A DNA stretch of 64,000 nucleotides from Pampus argenteus (GCA_036937835.1 CM072873.1:10540501-10604500), one strand, 5' to 3'. Counted from the first letter of the stretch, positions 25,301-37,437 are shown. Program-made: numbers and translations. The notes: generated by a model from the letters alone, not told the origin.

Positions 25301-27851
25301 TAATATTTATCTTAAATGAAGAGTCCAAATCTATATTTGTACAGTATATTCTGTGGTGCTTAATTTGAGGTTCAAAACAGTATAGAGATGCATTACAAGA
25401 TACAGTCTGTATAAGTGCACGCCTTGCATGACTAGAAAAAAGTTGATCACGTATTTCCTCCACATCACAAAACTCCTGTTCCCAGATTATCTGCTTCAGA
25501 GGAAAATCCCTTCTCCCCAGTCTGACAGATCCAAAAGTATTTGCATCTCATTTTCTCCTCACTGCAGCATTTCTCTCAGTCTATTCAGACGCATCAGTGT
25601 CCTGCTCTGTAAAGAATTCCCCCGCAGGATTTACTGCTGCAGCGCATCATATTAAAGCTCAGCTTTGGCTTTTTAAACATTAAACTCTGGAGAGGGTGGT
25701 TTAATGATGCAGATGATGTGTTCAATAACTGTTTGGATTTTTCTGAATTTTTCATCTATAACTTCCAGTTTTCTGTTTTCCAGAAGTGCCTCATTTGATG
25801 TGGAACCCATCTACACATTCAGAGCCCATGTGTACGTATCCAGAGTTGTTGTTACAGAGTATGTAATAACAAGTACATTATTATGTATGCTGGTTGTAAA
25901 AAGGACTGTAGGTTGACGTTAACACAACTAACTCTTGTTTAAAGTTTTTAAAGGTGTCTCTCTGTCTCCCACCAGTGGTCCAGTGTTGTCATTGGCAATG
26001 ACGTCCAGTGGTGAACAGTGTTTCAGTGGAGGCCTCGACTCGACCATCCAATGGTGGAACATCCCCAGTTCTAATGTCGACCCCTACGACACATACGGTA
26101 CACACACACACACACAAAGTGGCAGAAATATGTGTCAAGAAGTTCAAAAACACAAACACACCATGATAGACAGAAGTGACAGAGAAAAGTTCACCTCAGT
26201 GAATATCTTTTAATATGTTGTTGCTGAATGAATGTAGGAGAGAGAGATTAAACATGTCTATACAGTATACATCATCTATTAAGGTCTAAGACTCAAACAA
26301 GCAAATAAATGTTCAGTGAAATAAACGCAAAGCCTTTTCTCTTGTCCAATCAGATCCATGTGTCCTTGCTGGATCGTGGGCGGAGCATACAGATGCAGTG
26401 TGGGGACTGGCCTACAGCGGCATCAAGAACCGCCTCCTGTCCTGCTCAGCTGATGGAACAGTCAAACTGTGGAACCCGCAGGAGAAGAACCCCTGCATCA
26501 GCACTTTCAACACCAACAAGGGTGAGGACGGAGGAGACGCAGTGCCCCCCGCAGGACGACCAGTTACACATGATCACTGAGTCAGCTTCTAATCATGCCT
26601 GTTTGTGTGTATGCAGAGCATGGCATCCCCACAGCGGTGGACTTCAACGGTTGTGACCCCGCCCACATGGTGGCGTCCTTTAACAGTGGTGATGTCGTGG
26701 TGTACGACCTGGAGACTTCCCAGCCTGCACTGGTGCTGAAGGGGCAGGGAGAAGGCAGTAAGAACACACATTAATCAGTAATGTCTAGTAATACGTGTAA
26801 CATGTACAAAAAACAAATTTATATTCCTTTGTTCCTGTTGTTCCTTCTTTGTCTTTTTGATCTTGTCCTCACTGCCTACTTTTACTTCTTCTCTTCATCT
26901 TCTTCTCTTCTCTCAGCCCTCCCAGGGTCCAATCATATCAATAAGGTGGTCAGTCATCCCACACTTCCGGTCACCATCACCGCTCACGAAGACCGACATA
27001 TCAAATTCTACGATAACAAGTCAGGTCAGTCTGCTTGTAGTAGTTTTCTAAAATACATGAATTTCTGTTAGTAAGATATTCGACATGTTGATACAACTTA
27101 AAATATCAGTCTTTATACAGAGGCTTTACTATCTTTGTGATAGATTTTTAAAAGCTGTCCATTTGTCCCATTTTTCATTAAACATCGATTGTCATATTCT
27201 CAGAATGTGTGAGTCTTTCCGTATCTTATATCTCCTCAACAACATCCAGTCAGTGTCTCTCCTGGTGATTGCCAGGAAGATATTATTGAGAGATATTGGT
27301 CTTATTGTTAAATATTTTCTCTTGTCAGGATACTGAAATATAAAAACGGCTACTTTTAATTATAGATTTCTTTAACAAAATTAAGACAATTTCAATTAAA
27401 TAAAATAAATATAGAGAGTGTTTACCTGGCTCTTGTATTCTGTGTGCAGGTAAAGTGATCCATGCCATGGTGGCTCACCTGGATGCAGTGACCAGCCTGG
27501 CTGTGGATCCTAACGGGATCTACCTGATGTCCGGCAGTAAGTCTCATTAATCTCACATATAGTTAATTTGGAACAGCAATTTTATTTTATATATAGTATG
27601 TTGCTTAAGGAACAAGAATAAATAAATAAAATTCACATGAAGTAGTTTCATACCAACAAATGACCATCTCTCCGTCCTCAGGTCACGACTGCTCGCTGCG
27701 TTTGTGGAACCTGGACAGTAAGACATGCGTCCAGGAGATCACAGCTCACCGTAAGAAGAGCGAGGAGGCCATCTACGACGTGGCCTTCCACCCCTCCAAG
27801 GCTTACATTGCCTCTGCCGGAGCCGACGCCCTCGCCAGGGTCTACGTCTAG
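14361..27851 (+). CDS. strn3: strn3, striatin-3 (SG2NA), complete, 16 exons, 716 aa
   Basis: PP2A B'''-type regulatory subunit and scaffold of the STRIPAK phosphatase-kinase complex. Exons: 14361-14654, 22340-22443, 22768-22841, 23063-23141, 23238-23399, 23481-23619, 23828-23963, 24311-24450, 24561-24739, 25784-25831, 25976-26097, 26354-26521, 26617-26757, 26917-27024, 27450-27536, 27682-27851; all phases close. Residues 1-65 are low-complexity Gly/Gln/Ser. The caveolin-binding and coiled-coil region follows (YTIPGILHYIQHEWARFEME, then an LQGERKGQENLKND segment). Next come a calmodulin-binding-like segment, an acidic stretch (DSDEDEDEEGD) and a C-terminal WD40 propeller with typical endings (LKLWNL, IQWWNI, VKLWNP, LRLWNL). 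It ends ADALARVYV. The length fits the short (beta) human isoform of about 713 aa. STRN and STRN4 are paralogues; synteny with ap4s1 and coch favours strn3. Confidence 0.95.
14631..14875 (+). repeat. 45-bp minisatellite spanning the strn3 exon 1 splice donor
   Basis: Five diverged units share a GAGGTGGAnAGGGCCGAGCT core followed by GTnGGTTAnCC and a GGnCTGAG end. The anchor GGGCCGAG (or a close variant) starts at 14641, 14686, 14731, 14791 and 14836, so the period is 45 bp, with one 60-bp unit that carries a 15-bp insertion. The first unit is the last 24 nt of strn3 exon 1 plus the start of intron 1; the others lie in the intron. Confidence 0.8.
15640..15890 (+). repeat. Dispersed percomorph-type repeat copy
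   Basis: It starts near GTAAAAGTACTCATTTTCAAG and ends near GTAGCTGCTGGAAGTGGAGC and GTTTAGTCCAGTGG. I recall this combination from a very common teleost interspersed repeat whose class I cannot name with certainty. A second piece of what looks like the same family lies at 63450-63560. Confidence 0.45.
16187..16661 (-). mobile_element. Tc1/mariner transposon fossil, internally deleted
   Basis: The left end reads ACAGTACTGTGCAAAG followed by ATTTTAAGCAC; the right end (GCCTAAAAAGTTTGCACA at 16641) is its diverged inverted complement. Inside, the minus strand encodes about 48 codons of Tc1 transposase C-terminus, including WPPQSSDLNIMESVWD (the PDLNxIE block with the last acidic residue of the DDE triad) followed by a stop. 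The rest of the transposase is missing, so it is inactive. Confidence 0.8.
19252..19318. repeat. (CA)n microsatellite, about 67 bp
   Basis: Nearly uninterrupted CA dinucleotides in strn3 intron 1, probably polymorphic. Confidence 0.95.
20541..20611. repeat. Dispersed repeat, copy A (strn3 intron 1)
   Basis: The segment with TTCAGGAACCTTCCTCCAGC and ACATAAAACAAACT is closely similar to 60664-60716 in the scfd1 intron (TTCAGGAAGCTTCCTCCGGC, then ACGTAAACAAACT). Confidence 0.6.
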
Positions 27852-30170
27852 ACGAAGAAGAGGAGGAGGAGGAGGAGAAGCAGACAGCCTTGGGGCAAGA
27901 GACACAGACGGACAGAGAGAGACAGGCTGGTCTGTAAACACAAACAGGATTCAGGTCTGTTCAGGTCTCTGAACAAAGAATATATATTAATGAAAGACTG
28001 GAGGTGAGCAGGACCTCCACCGGACGACTGAACACACACACACGAACACACACACTTGGACACGCTGTACCTGTACATGAAGAGGTTGTCCTCCTCTCCC
28101 TGCAACTGACTGAAGACACTGAGTGACGTTCAGCAGCAGAAACACGGCAACGTTATGGAAACGTTGTATAAACCGTGCAGATAGCGCCGCATCACACAGA
28201 GCAGCTCACCTGTCCTGTGATGTCATCTCACCCGTCTGCAAAGTCCTGAACGTAGCTCTAATAACACTACATGAAGCCCCTCCCCCCTCGCATTAACACT
28301 AGCAGAGCAGACGACACACTTAAAGGAAAGATCCCCCAAATCAGCTCAGTGATGTTGTTGTATCTGTCAGACTTTTTTCTTGTGAAAAACTGGTGTTTCC
28401 ATGTTTGATTCCATCAGTAGTAAACATCCAGTTTAGGTTTTAGCCCCTCAGAGTCAGAGAGAGTGAGCTGCTTTCTAGAGCTGCCGCTGTGCAGAAACGT
28501 TCAGCAGACAAACAGGAAGAAACCCGTTTGATTTGATTTTTGCTTTCTGGATTTTTTTCAAATCTTAAACTGCAGCAATTAGTCAATTGAAAGTGAATTA
28601 GTGTATTGACAAAAAATTAAAGTACAATTTAGACAATTCTTTTGTCTGTGTATATGTCTTTTTAAAAGTTTATAGCATAGATACAGACATAAAAGAGGAG
28701 ACACCCTGATAATTAAAATTTTAAATAAGGAACATCTGAGGGGGATTTTTCCTTCAAAGTGTCGACTTTGACTGCAGCAGAGTCGAAGAGAAACGACAAT
28801 CCAGCATGAAATCTGCAGCAGAACAGAAACATCAGATTTTAATCAAGTGTAGTCTTTACGTTTTTAATTAAATCTGAACCAAAGCTTCAAGACAACAGAT
28901 TTGTTAGGTTTTAGCCTGTGTACTTTTTTACAGAGTTTTAAAGAATGTGAATTAAGAAGCTAAAACATGCCAGAGTTGGAGGAAACAAAACTTGTCTGTC
29001 TGAAAATCAGATTTACTGTTTCTGCTGCCAGTTTGAGCTGATGAGATGTCTGTCCTAACGGGAGCAGGTGATTGGTTCATACTACGCCCCCCCACCTCAG
29101 CCCCTGGTGGGCCAAGCAGGGCCCTGCGTTTCAGCCACCGATGTAATGAGCGAAGGATCCAGACGCTTGGCGTTAGTTACATGTGGAAGTTTTCTTTGTT
29201 TGTGTAAAATAAATCTAGTTTTTATAATCCTTTTTATATTCGTGGAAACGTCTTGTTAACGACACCAAGGAGGATTCTGGTCCCTCATTCCCGTCCTATC
29301 CTGCCATCATGACACTCACAGACCCCGCCCACCTACTTCCTGTTTTCTGTCCAATGACGATTCACAAACCTCTGTCTGATATGTGCAGATGGAGAAGCTC
29401 TGCGTCTGGTTTCTGGATCTCACTTAGATTTGATGAAATGTAGAAATTAAAGGAGGTGAGGAGGGAAGGAGCTGCTGAGGAGAGTGGAGACTCGGCCCAA
29501 GAGGTCAAATTAGTCGATTACTTTTTTTTAGCAAAAATTCTCCGGTTTCAGCTTCAGCAGACAAAACAAGACATTGTAAAGATTAATGATGGACTCTGAG
29601 AAGTTTTCACAATTTACTGACATTTTGCAAACCACACGAATAATTGACAATGATAAAGTTTACTTTACAAGCTGTCAAACTGTCTCCATCACCTGGTGTA
29701 TGGCCGAGGCCTCAACACTCCCAGCTACTCCTCTTCCTCCTACTCTTCATCTTCATCATTGTCTTCATATCACTGTGATTTTTCTCCTCACTTTCATTAC
29801 ATATTTATATCACTTTTTTTAGTCTCGTTTTGAACTCCAGGAGAAACTGTCTAATCAGAGGCGTCCTGGGGCAAAGATTTGAAAGCAAAGCTGCCAGCTG
29901 ATTGGCTGAATGTCCTGGCTTGCTCGTCACAGAGTTTTATCGTTGTGGTTTGTTTTTATTCCACAGATTTCAGTTTTGATTTAATTTTTTTAACTTAAGG
30001 GATTGGTAACGTGAGCGGCTCCTGATTGATCGCGACTCCAAACAAAATCTTTTTTTTTTTGTTTTATTTTCACCCACGTTACAACTTATTGTGTAACTAA
30101 AGACTTTTTCTTTTGTTTGTGTAATGCATGATTAATACAATAAAAGTATTTTTTCTAGTCTTCCAAAAAA
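27852..30170 (+). other. strn3: strn3 3' UTR
   Basis: After the TAG at 27849-27851 there is no ORF of note up to the drc2 stop. Poly(A) hexamers AATAAA are present at about 29208 and at 30139-30144. The latter, followed by T-rich sequence, would give a 3' UTR of about 2.3 kb. The UTR contains a fragment of the TAATCGATTA repeat near 28570. Confidence 0.55.
30139..30144 (+). terminator. strn3: Putative distal poly(A) signal of strn3
   Basis: AATAAA on the + strand, followed by a T-rich region, only about 385 bp from the stop codon of the convergent drc2 gene. Confidence 0.5.
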
Positions 30171-30528
30171 TAGAAAAAAAAAGTTCTGATCAGTTTGCGA
30201 GTTTTGTAAGGTTTTTTTGATTTACAAACTATGAAACAGCAGATTTTAAAGATTGTACCACATAGCAGAATACAACTGTTGAAATGTATATAAAATGTCT
30301 ATAATAACTATTAAATGGTGTACCTGTACAGAGGTTGCTGCTCTGCTCATCATTTTGTAGAAAAACACTTCAGATGTTTGCAAAAAACCAAAGCTGTGGA
30401 TCATGTGATCAATGGATCAACACACATCTAGACTGCTTTTGACCAAAAGTATATGTGACAAGAGCCCTGTACGACAAATGTTAGAACAACATGGCAGTAA
30501 TTCTACTGTTTCCAGCTGTATTGCTGCG

Positions 30529-33500
30529 TCACACTGAGTGTTTGACAGCATGAACGGCCTCGATGACTGTGTGCCGTCTGTCTGTGTCGGTGGCGACTGT
30601 GGTGGTTGGGGCGCGGTACACGTTGAGCAGAGCGTGGCATCCGTCCAGGGCATTGTCACTGATCGTCATGGCATCCAGGTGCTGACGCAGCTGAAGCCTC
30701 AACTGCTGGTTCTCTCGGCTCAGATACTCTCTGTTTTTCTTCAGAGCTTGTCGCTGCAACAGAGCAACGTTACAGCGCTGCATCACCTGCTGCAACTCTG
30801 GAAATGTAGGCGTCTCCTGCAGGATCACACAGATTCAAGAATTTAACAAACTAGAAAAACACTTGTATTTCTTAAGACGACAGAAAATACACAATTATTG
30901 CATCCATTTTGAATGTCTTAAAGGTCCCATATTGTGGAAATGGAGATTTCTTTTTGTATTATTATAAAGCACGTGGGTTAAAAATGAATTTAACCTGTTT
31001 AGTAAATTAAAATAGGTAATGTGACTCCATGTAACCAAACTGTTTTGCAGAATTTGATGCTTAAAATGATGTAACTGAATAAGGGACTTGTCATTATCTC
31101 TCTAACCTTTGCTACTTCCTCCATCTCCTGGCTGAGTTCGTCTGTAGTTGATGATGTGAAGATGTTTTCCTGTTCACTCTCCAGCTTGTGACACATTTCA
31201 GTGACACGTAAAACCCTCTCGCCCTGGAGTGAAAACACAGAGTGAAAAGCTGAATCAGAGCGAGCACAGACAGAAATGTGACGGGGACAGACAACCCATG
31301 AGGCATTTCACCTTGGCGATCACTGTTTGCAGTTTCTTGCTGGCAGCAGCGCTGTGGACAGTGAGATCAGTGAGCTGTTTCCTTGCTGCTGCGTGAGCTT
31401 GAGTCAGCTGGTCCCGAAGCTTGTGAGTCTTTCGGTTCACCTCATCTTTGGCAGCTGTCAGATCTTGTGTTACAGACTCATTTTCTGTCTTACTGGAGTC
31501 TAGCTTCTCCTGTATATTAAAGATGAAGTCCTGATAGAGGAAAGAGACAAGATGTTGTCCTTCACTGATCTTTGTGAACAGAAGTGTAGAGAACAAAAAA
31601 CAAATCTGTCTTTACTTTGTGTCTTTTGTTGTCTGATTTCAATCGTTTCTAAACACAGGTATAAAAACAGATAATTGTCAACTGTTCATGAGGAGCTGAA
31701 CTTAACTGATATTTCATCATTAGCATCATTGACACCCCCTAAATGTCCATATAAGGTGAGTTTCATTCACAAAAATGTTCCCAAAAAATGGTGAAAAAGA
31801 AGAATTTCAGGTTGCTGCTGTCAGAAATCAGGAGACACATTTATCAGTGTCAGTAGTTGTATTAGAGGAGCTGAAAATATGAATCCATCAGAGCAACACT
31901 GTACTGTGACAGAAATGAAGAGGGAAAACGTTGAGCTGCTGTTTACTACTGACAAACAAGCAAACTGGCAGCCAGGACACTTTGCATTGTTTTAGTTGAT
32001 CCGTTTATATGAGTGTTTAATGCATGAGACTCAGTGTTAGATTTGATGAGGATTAATCTCTGTTTGTTTGCCGCTGCACTGACCTGCAGTTGTTTCATGT
32101 TCTTCCTTTCTGCGTCAAGCTTGTGAATAACCATTCGGTTTCTGGAGATATGGCCCCCCAGATTCTTGGCTTTGTGTGTGTAGAGCTCCAGAGCCTCCTT
32201 ATTCTGACAGGTCATCTCCTGCAGCTTAAATTTGTTATGCAGGAGCAAAGCAGATGTCTGTCCAGAGAGAGGAAGAAGGAAACGGAAGACAAAACAAAAC
32301 TCACAGATTCAAATATCTGACTCAGGAAGCTTGAAACTGAATTTGAGGTGTCTGAAGTGAGTTGTGGTTCTCTACCCTCTCCTGAAATGCGTTCTTGTAA
32401 GACGCCATGCTTTCACCGTACAGTCTGTGGATTTCTATCAGCACTTCTTTGTGCTTCTGCTCCAAAGTGAAGGCTGCATCCCCCAGATCTGCTTGCTGTT
32501 GCCGAGTTTGTCTCGACATGTGTTTCCTGAAAAACAGAGACCGTTTCAACTGATTTTATAATTATTTCATTTTAGATAAAATATAGATAAAATATAGTAT
32601 TTGTGATTCTACATCTTAACATTTTCCTATAATCTAAAAATAGATAGTAAAAAAAAACCTTCCATCTGCCTCGACCTGTTGGGTCATGTTCAAACCAAGT
32701 TGAGACTATATCATCCAAATAACACACACAAACACACAAACAGAAAGAATGCTGTGTCTCCTCACAATCACCTCTCAGTGCTGTAGGTGGAGCAGAGGTC
32801 CTGCAGGCTACGCTCCCACTGCTGCTGCACAAACAACATCCGTTTGTCCTGCTGAGCCCACAGACGCTCCACCTGCTGCAGGTGAATGCGTCGCACCCGA
32901 GCCGACTGACGCTCCGCCTCTTGCAAGTCACGCTCCAACGTCTGCATTGCACACAGACAGGAAGTGTTAACCAGAGAGCCAAAGCGCTAAGAAAGCAAGG
33001 AGGAGGAGCAGAGTCTGAATTCTGCAGGTGTTGGTTCACCTTGATGATGCTTTGCAGGCCATCCAGCTGCCTCTCAAACGTCTGACTGAGCACCGTGACG
33101 TCATTACGCAGCTCAGCAGCTCGAGTCTGACGAAGAATCGCTCGCCAACCTTCATTCAGCTTCAGCAGATTCACTGTGGTGTTCTTCTCCTCCTTCTGCA
33201 ACTTGTCCTGATGTCCCAAAAAAAAACACAATGAAGGATGATGGATAGAAGATGCTGGCTAACACAAATAAAACATGGCTTTCTATACTGATTGGCTAAA
33301 AAAATAAAAATAAAAACTAAAAAATGCAAAATTTCTGAAGAAATTCTAGGTGTGTTGACAACCTGGTGCAGCCGCTCCCTAAAGGAGTGTATTTTATATA
33401 CTGTACTTTAACATAAACAAAAAGTATAAAAGTAATAAAAATATATCAAAGCTCATAAAAACAAAAACAAAAACACAAAAAAACCCCAAAAGACCATTTT

Positions 33501-33738
33501 TTTCATCATCTCATCCCAAGACAAATGTACATTACAAACTTTTGATAGCTAATATAGTATATAGTATTATGTATTTAATAGTATAAATAATAGTTACCTT
33601 CAGAAACAGAGTGAGGATCTCCTCTTTCCTCTTGGCCATCTCCTCCTCTGCCTGAGCTCTCTGCTGCATGTACAGCAGTCTCTCCTCCTCTGTCTTCCCA
33701 CTGCCTTTACCTCCACCTTTCTTTGCTTTCTTCGGCAT
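30529..33738 (-). CDS. drc2: drc2 (ccdc65), nexin-dynein regulatory complex subunit 2, complete, 8 exons, 475 aa
   Basis: Coiled-coil subunit of the nexin-dynein regulatory complex that links outer doublets in motile cilia and flagella; acts in the axoneme. Coding exons (minus, 5' to 3'): 33738-33598, 33207-33040, 32941-32772, 32526-32376, 32257-32084, 31530-31312, 31223-31107, 30816-30529. All phases close; 475 aa against 484 in human CCDC65. It starts MPKKAKKGG with the EEERLLYMQQRAQAEEE helix, has the conserved KLNEGWRAILRQ and LSQTFERQLDGL segments in the second exon, long charged heptad-like helices throughout, and ends VIEAVHAVKHSV (human IIEAAHVVSHTL). There are no signal or membrane segments. 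It lies convergent to strn3 and in the same orientation as coch. Human CCDC65 is on a different chromosome, so its place here is notable. Confidence 0.93.
30915..31060. repeat. Dispersed repeat remnant in drc2 intron 7
   Basis: AAAGGTCCCATATTGTGGAA followed by TATTATTATAAAGCA resembles a widespread fish interspersed repeat known to me by its 'ggtcccatattgt' start. The class is uncertain and the copy is short. Confidence 0.4.
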
Positions 33739-33759
33739 CTTCTCTTCCTCAATCTGCTG

Positions 33760-34100
33760 CTGGTCTGTCTATTTAAAATGTTTACACATTCAACTGTTAT
33801 ATTTTTGTTGCTACTAATACCTCTTGCTAGGTGAAATTATTCCTCTTTACAGTATAAGAAGTGATGTCGCCATTACTGTAACGAGCTAATTTATCTAAGT
33901 TCATTATTTTACGGTAAACAATAAACTAACGTCCGGTTTTTTTTTGTAGTAAATGACTCAAAGCTACGGTGTGTAAATGAATGCACCTGTGTGAATGTTT
34001 CTGCCTCACCTGTGAGGAAATAGCTGAAGTATGTCGGACTTTTTCAGGCAACCGTTGGTGTGTTTGTGTCTCGTCTCCATGGCAACAGATTCAGAGACGG
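33760..34100 (-). promoter_or_regulatory. drc2: drc2 5' leader and promoter with an RFX X-box-like site
   Basis: On the minus strand a good donor (CACAG then GTGAGG, exon end 34010) suggests a short non-coding first exon, spliced to an acceptor just upstream of the ATG exon. Beside it is GTCTCCATGGCAAC (34073-34086), an imperfect palindrome close to the RFX X-box consensus GTTGCCATGGCAAC with a perfect right half-site; a second GGCAAC lies at 34047-34052. RFX sites are typical of motile-cilium gene promoters, which fits drc2. Confidence 0.5.
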
Positions 34101-34140
34101 TCCGCCATGTTGGTCCAAACCAACTGAAAAGCATTACACA

Positions 34141-36294
34141 GTACAGTAAGTCAATATATTCTGAACTAAATAATCATAAATAAATGCAGAAATATATTTG
34201 ACTGATTTTTCTTCTTTTTTTTTTTTTTCAACATAGTTACACATCAGGTTTGGTTCCTGTATTTTCTTGTAAAATAAACAGAAAAAAAGATTTTTAAGGA
34301 AATAATAAAAATTAAATTATTAAGGTTAAGTTGAAAATGTTAATATTAAAGATTTCCCTCACGAAAAGAATATGTAGTTCTGTTCAAGAAAATGACAGAA
34401 ATATACAGGTCTGGTAAATGTACACCAGGATAATCACAACATTAACAAGGACAGAGGTTACAAGTTAAAATTAAAAACTGAAATAAAAAATGTTCCTGTT
34501 AACAAGAAGATTCAGGAAATAAACTGAAAAACAACAGAACTTCTCAACACTGTTTGTTTTTGCTATAAAGCTGTGAGTAGCATCTGTAGATGTGTTAATC
34601 TTTTGTTTGTGGGACTAAAGAGTTTAGTATATTAACATTGATTTTAGACTGTATAATGCATTTGTATGTATTGTATCTGCAGTCTGGACACCAGAGGGCA
34701 CCACATGTCTGTCTGATGGTTTAACTTATTTCCCTTTACAAACGTCAGAGGACAAGATGTAAAAATAACTATTCTTTATTAAGAGACACAAGAAAAACAG
34801 GTAATAAATACAGAATAAGGGGACAGAAACACCATTTTGACATCCAATTACAGAGAGACTGATCATTTTCTGAATCATCCATCAGGTTTAGATCGGTTTC
34901 CTTCCAGTCACAAATTGGTTTCAGTTCATTTCTGTGAACAGACTAGAAATGTGTGCATGATTTATTAATCAAATATGCTCTGAAACAGGCCCTGCCCTCA
35001 TAAGAAGAATATAAAGTACAGTTTAAGAAAACTACAGAAATCTACAGGTTTGGCAAATGTACATCTGCATAATTACAACATTAACAAGGATGGAGATAAA
35101 AAAAAAAAGTGATATATTTTCTTGTTAATACGTTTTTTTAATATTACAAATAAATCTCATTGAACTGAAATGCAGATAGCAAATCTGAGAATTGTCGGTG
35201 TAGTTAATTTTCTACAATTTCTTCTTCTTGACAACAAATTGTGTAAACCGAAGAACACTGAAATAAAAGTGATTTTCATCTCACTCTGTCAGGAAGAGAT
35301 GCTTCACTTGGTTTATAAAAAGAAAGAAAAAAGATTTTAAAAGAACTGTGCAACATTTAGGCAAATCTCTGTGATCTTTCTTCCCAGAATCAGAAAATGG
35401 ATTGCCAAAAACATTAGACGAGGAGACAACTTTAGTTTACCAGACATGTTAAGCATTTGAAGATAAATATTATGGCATCGATGTGAGTCTTAAATCAGTC
35501 ACTCGTTCACTAATCACTGAAGTAGTGTGCTGATGTCAACACAAATCTTTATAATCTTATAATTCTAAAATGGTTTTCTTGTAATTGTGATGTAGGGGGT
35601 GTTTATTTTACAGGTCTGTTAATTTTATACTAATTTCCTGGTGCAATTTGGTACAAATTATAAGAATAAAACTATGGTTTAGTTGGTATTATATTTGGAT
35701 TCACACAGTGTTGTTAATTTGGTAAAATTCTTAATGAATCAGATTCAGAAATTATGTTTTGGTATTTTTGTGTGTCAAACAACATATTAACATATTAATT
35801 GTTTCTTAAAAAAAATAAATGTGCAGATTAGGATTTTAGGAAATTAATGAAAAACCTAATATGCAAATATATTGTTTGATACATAAAAATACATACACCA
35901 CCGTCTCTAATACTATACTTGCAATTTAATGAGAAAAGTAGTTTCATAATTACAAGACTGTCAAGACTGTTTTTTTTGGTGAATGAACTGTGTTTCTATA
36001 TTTGACTCAGATTGACAGAAATGTAATCTCCATTCCATAATTATCATCTGTTTAATATAAATCAGCTTTTCTGCTTCAGCCAATTACACAATAAACACTT
36101 ATCTCCTTCATTAAATAGAAACAATGGGTTGTGGTGTATATGTGTAACTTTATATGCTGTTTGTCTTTTATGTACATGTGTTCATGTGTATGTATCAGTG
36201 GGTATATGTGTACAGTATATATATACAGAGTTCTCTTGTACTACTACATGAGGACCTGTTTTTTTTACCTGCAAACTAACGTTGTCTGGACCTT
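34141..36294. other. AT-rich intergenic region between drc2 and coch
   Basis: No coding sequence or RNA gene was recognised. It holds one diverged direct duplication (34358-34460 and 34997-35098) and otherwise AT-rich sequence with homopolymer runs. Confidence 0.55.
34358..35098. repeat. Diverged direct repeat pair about 639 bp apart
   Basis: Both copies (34358-34460 and 34997-35098) read CTCA, AGAATAT, TTCTGTTCAAG or CAGTTTAAG, AAAATGACAG or AAAACTACAG, TACAGGTnTGGnAAATGTACA, ATAATnACAACATTAACAAG. By eye the identity is about 80% over about 100 bp. Family unknown. Confidence 0.65.
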
Positions 36295-36300
36295 TTTATT
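36295..36300 (-). terminator. coch: Putative poly(A) signal of coch
   Basis: AATAAA on the minus strand (TTTATT as written), 135 bp past the coch stop codon. Confidence 0.5.
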
Positions 36301-36434
36301 GTGGGAACCTGTTTGTGTTCAGTCCTCATATGTTCTGAGTGGTTGTTTAATAGGGAGGTTAAATTTAGAGGCCAGGTAATGTCAACAAGGGTCCTCACAA
36401 TTGTAGAAGTACAAATTTGTGTGTGTTTGTGTTC

Positions 36435-36697
36435 TCAGTTGTTCTCGGTGAAATCTCGGCAGATGCCTCGGACCAGCGGCGGGATGAAGTTGGCCAGGCC
36501 AGTGAACTCTCTGGTGAAGAAGGTGTGACTGTCCTTTGGCTCGGATGCCATTGATTTGAGGTCATGCAGGGGTGCCCAGGCCACACCCACAGAGAAGATG
36601 GTGATGCCTGGTGATTGGTGGGACAGGATAAATGGGGGAGGGGTTAGAGGTGAGGCGCACATACTGAACACTGACTGCTTTTATTCCCTCTCTGTTT

Positions 36698-36751
<54 letters not shown>

Positions 36752-37366
36752 TGTTTCTGTGCAGCCTCAGCCGGGATTTGGACATCATCATATGATTGGC
36801 CATCTGTCACCACAATGAGGAAGTTGCGGCCTGGGCCTGTTTGCCTAGAGGACAAAAACTTTTTATTAACTACTAATTCAGGTGAATAAATACTTGTTTC
36901 CATCCATCCAATCCCATGAAAAGACCAAAACAATACAACACTCCTTTATCAGCTTACTGTGCAGGTGCAGTGTTACCTGAACAGGTTCTGGGTGGTGTAG
37001 CTGATGGCGCCTCCGGTGGCTGTTCCTCCGCTCATGTAGGAGATCCTCCTCAAAGCATTGATGGTGTCGTCTTTGTTGGAGTGGTCGAACAGGCCGAACT
37101 CCAGCCTCTGGTCGTAGGTGAATTGCACTGCACCTGCAACATCAACACAGACAGTCTGTCAGCTGATCAGCTGGTCAATCAATCAATCAGGAAATCAATA
37201 ATTTGCATTTAGTAAAACTGACCAATGTGAGCTCCCACGTCTGAGATGTCGAAGCTTCTTGCGATTCCTGCTAGGAAGTCCAGGACCATCTGGAAGTTCG
37301 TCTCGCCGACACTGGATGAACCGTCAATGAGGAACCCAATGTTGACTGAGTTGTAGCAGGTTTTAC

Positions 37367-37437
<71 letters not shown>

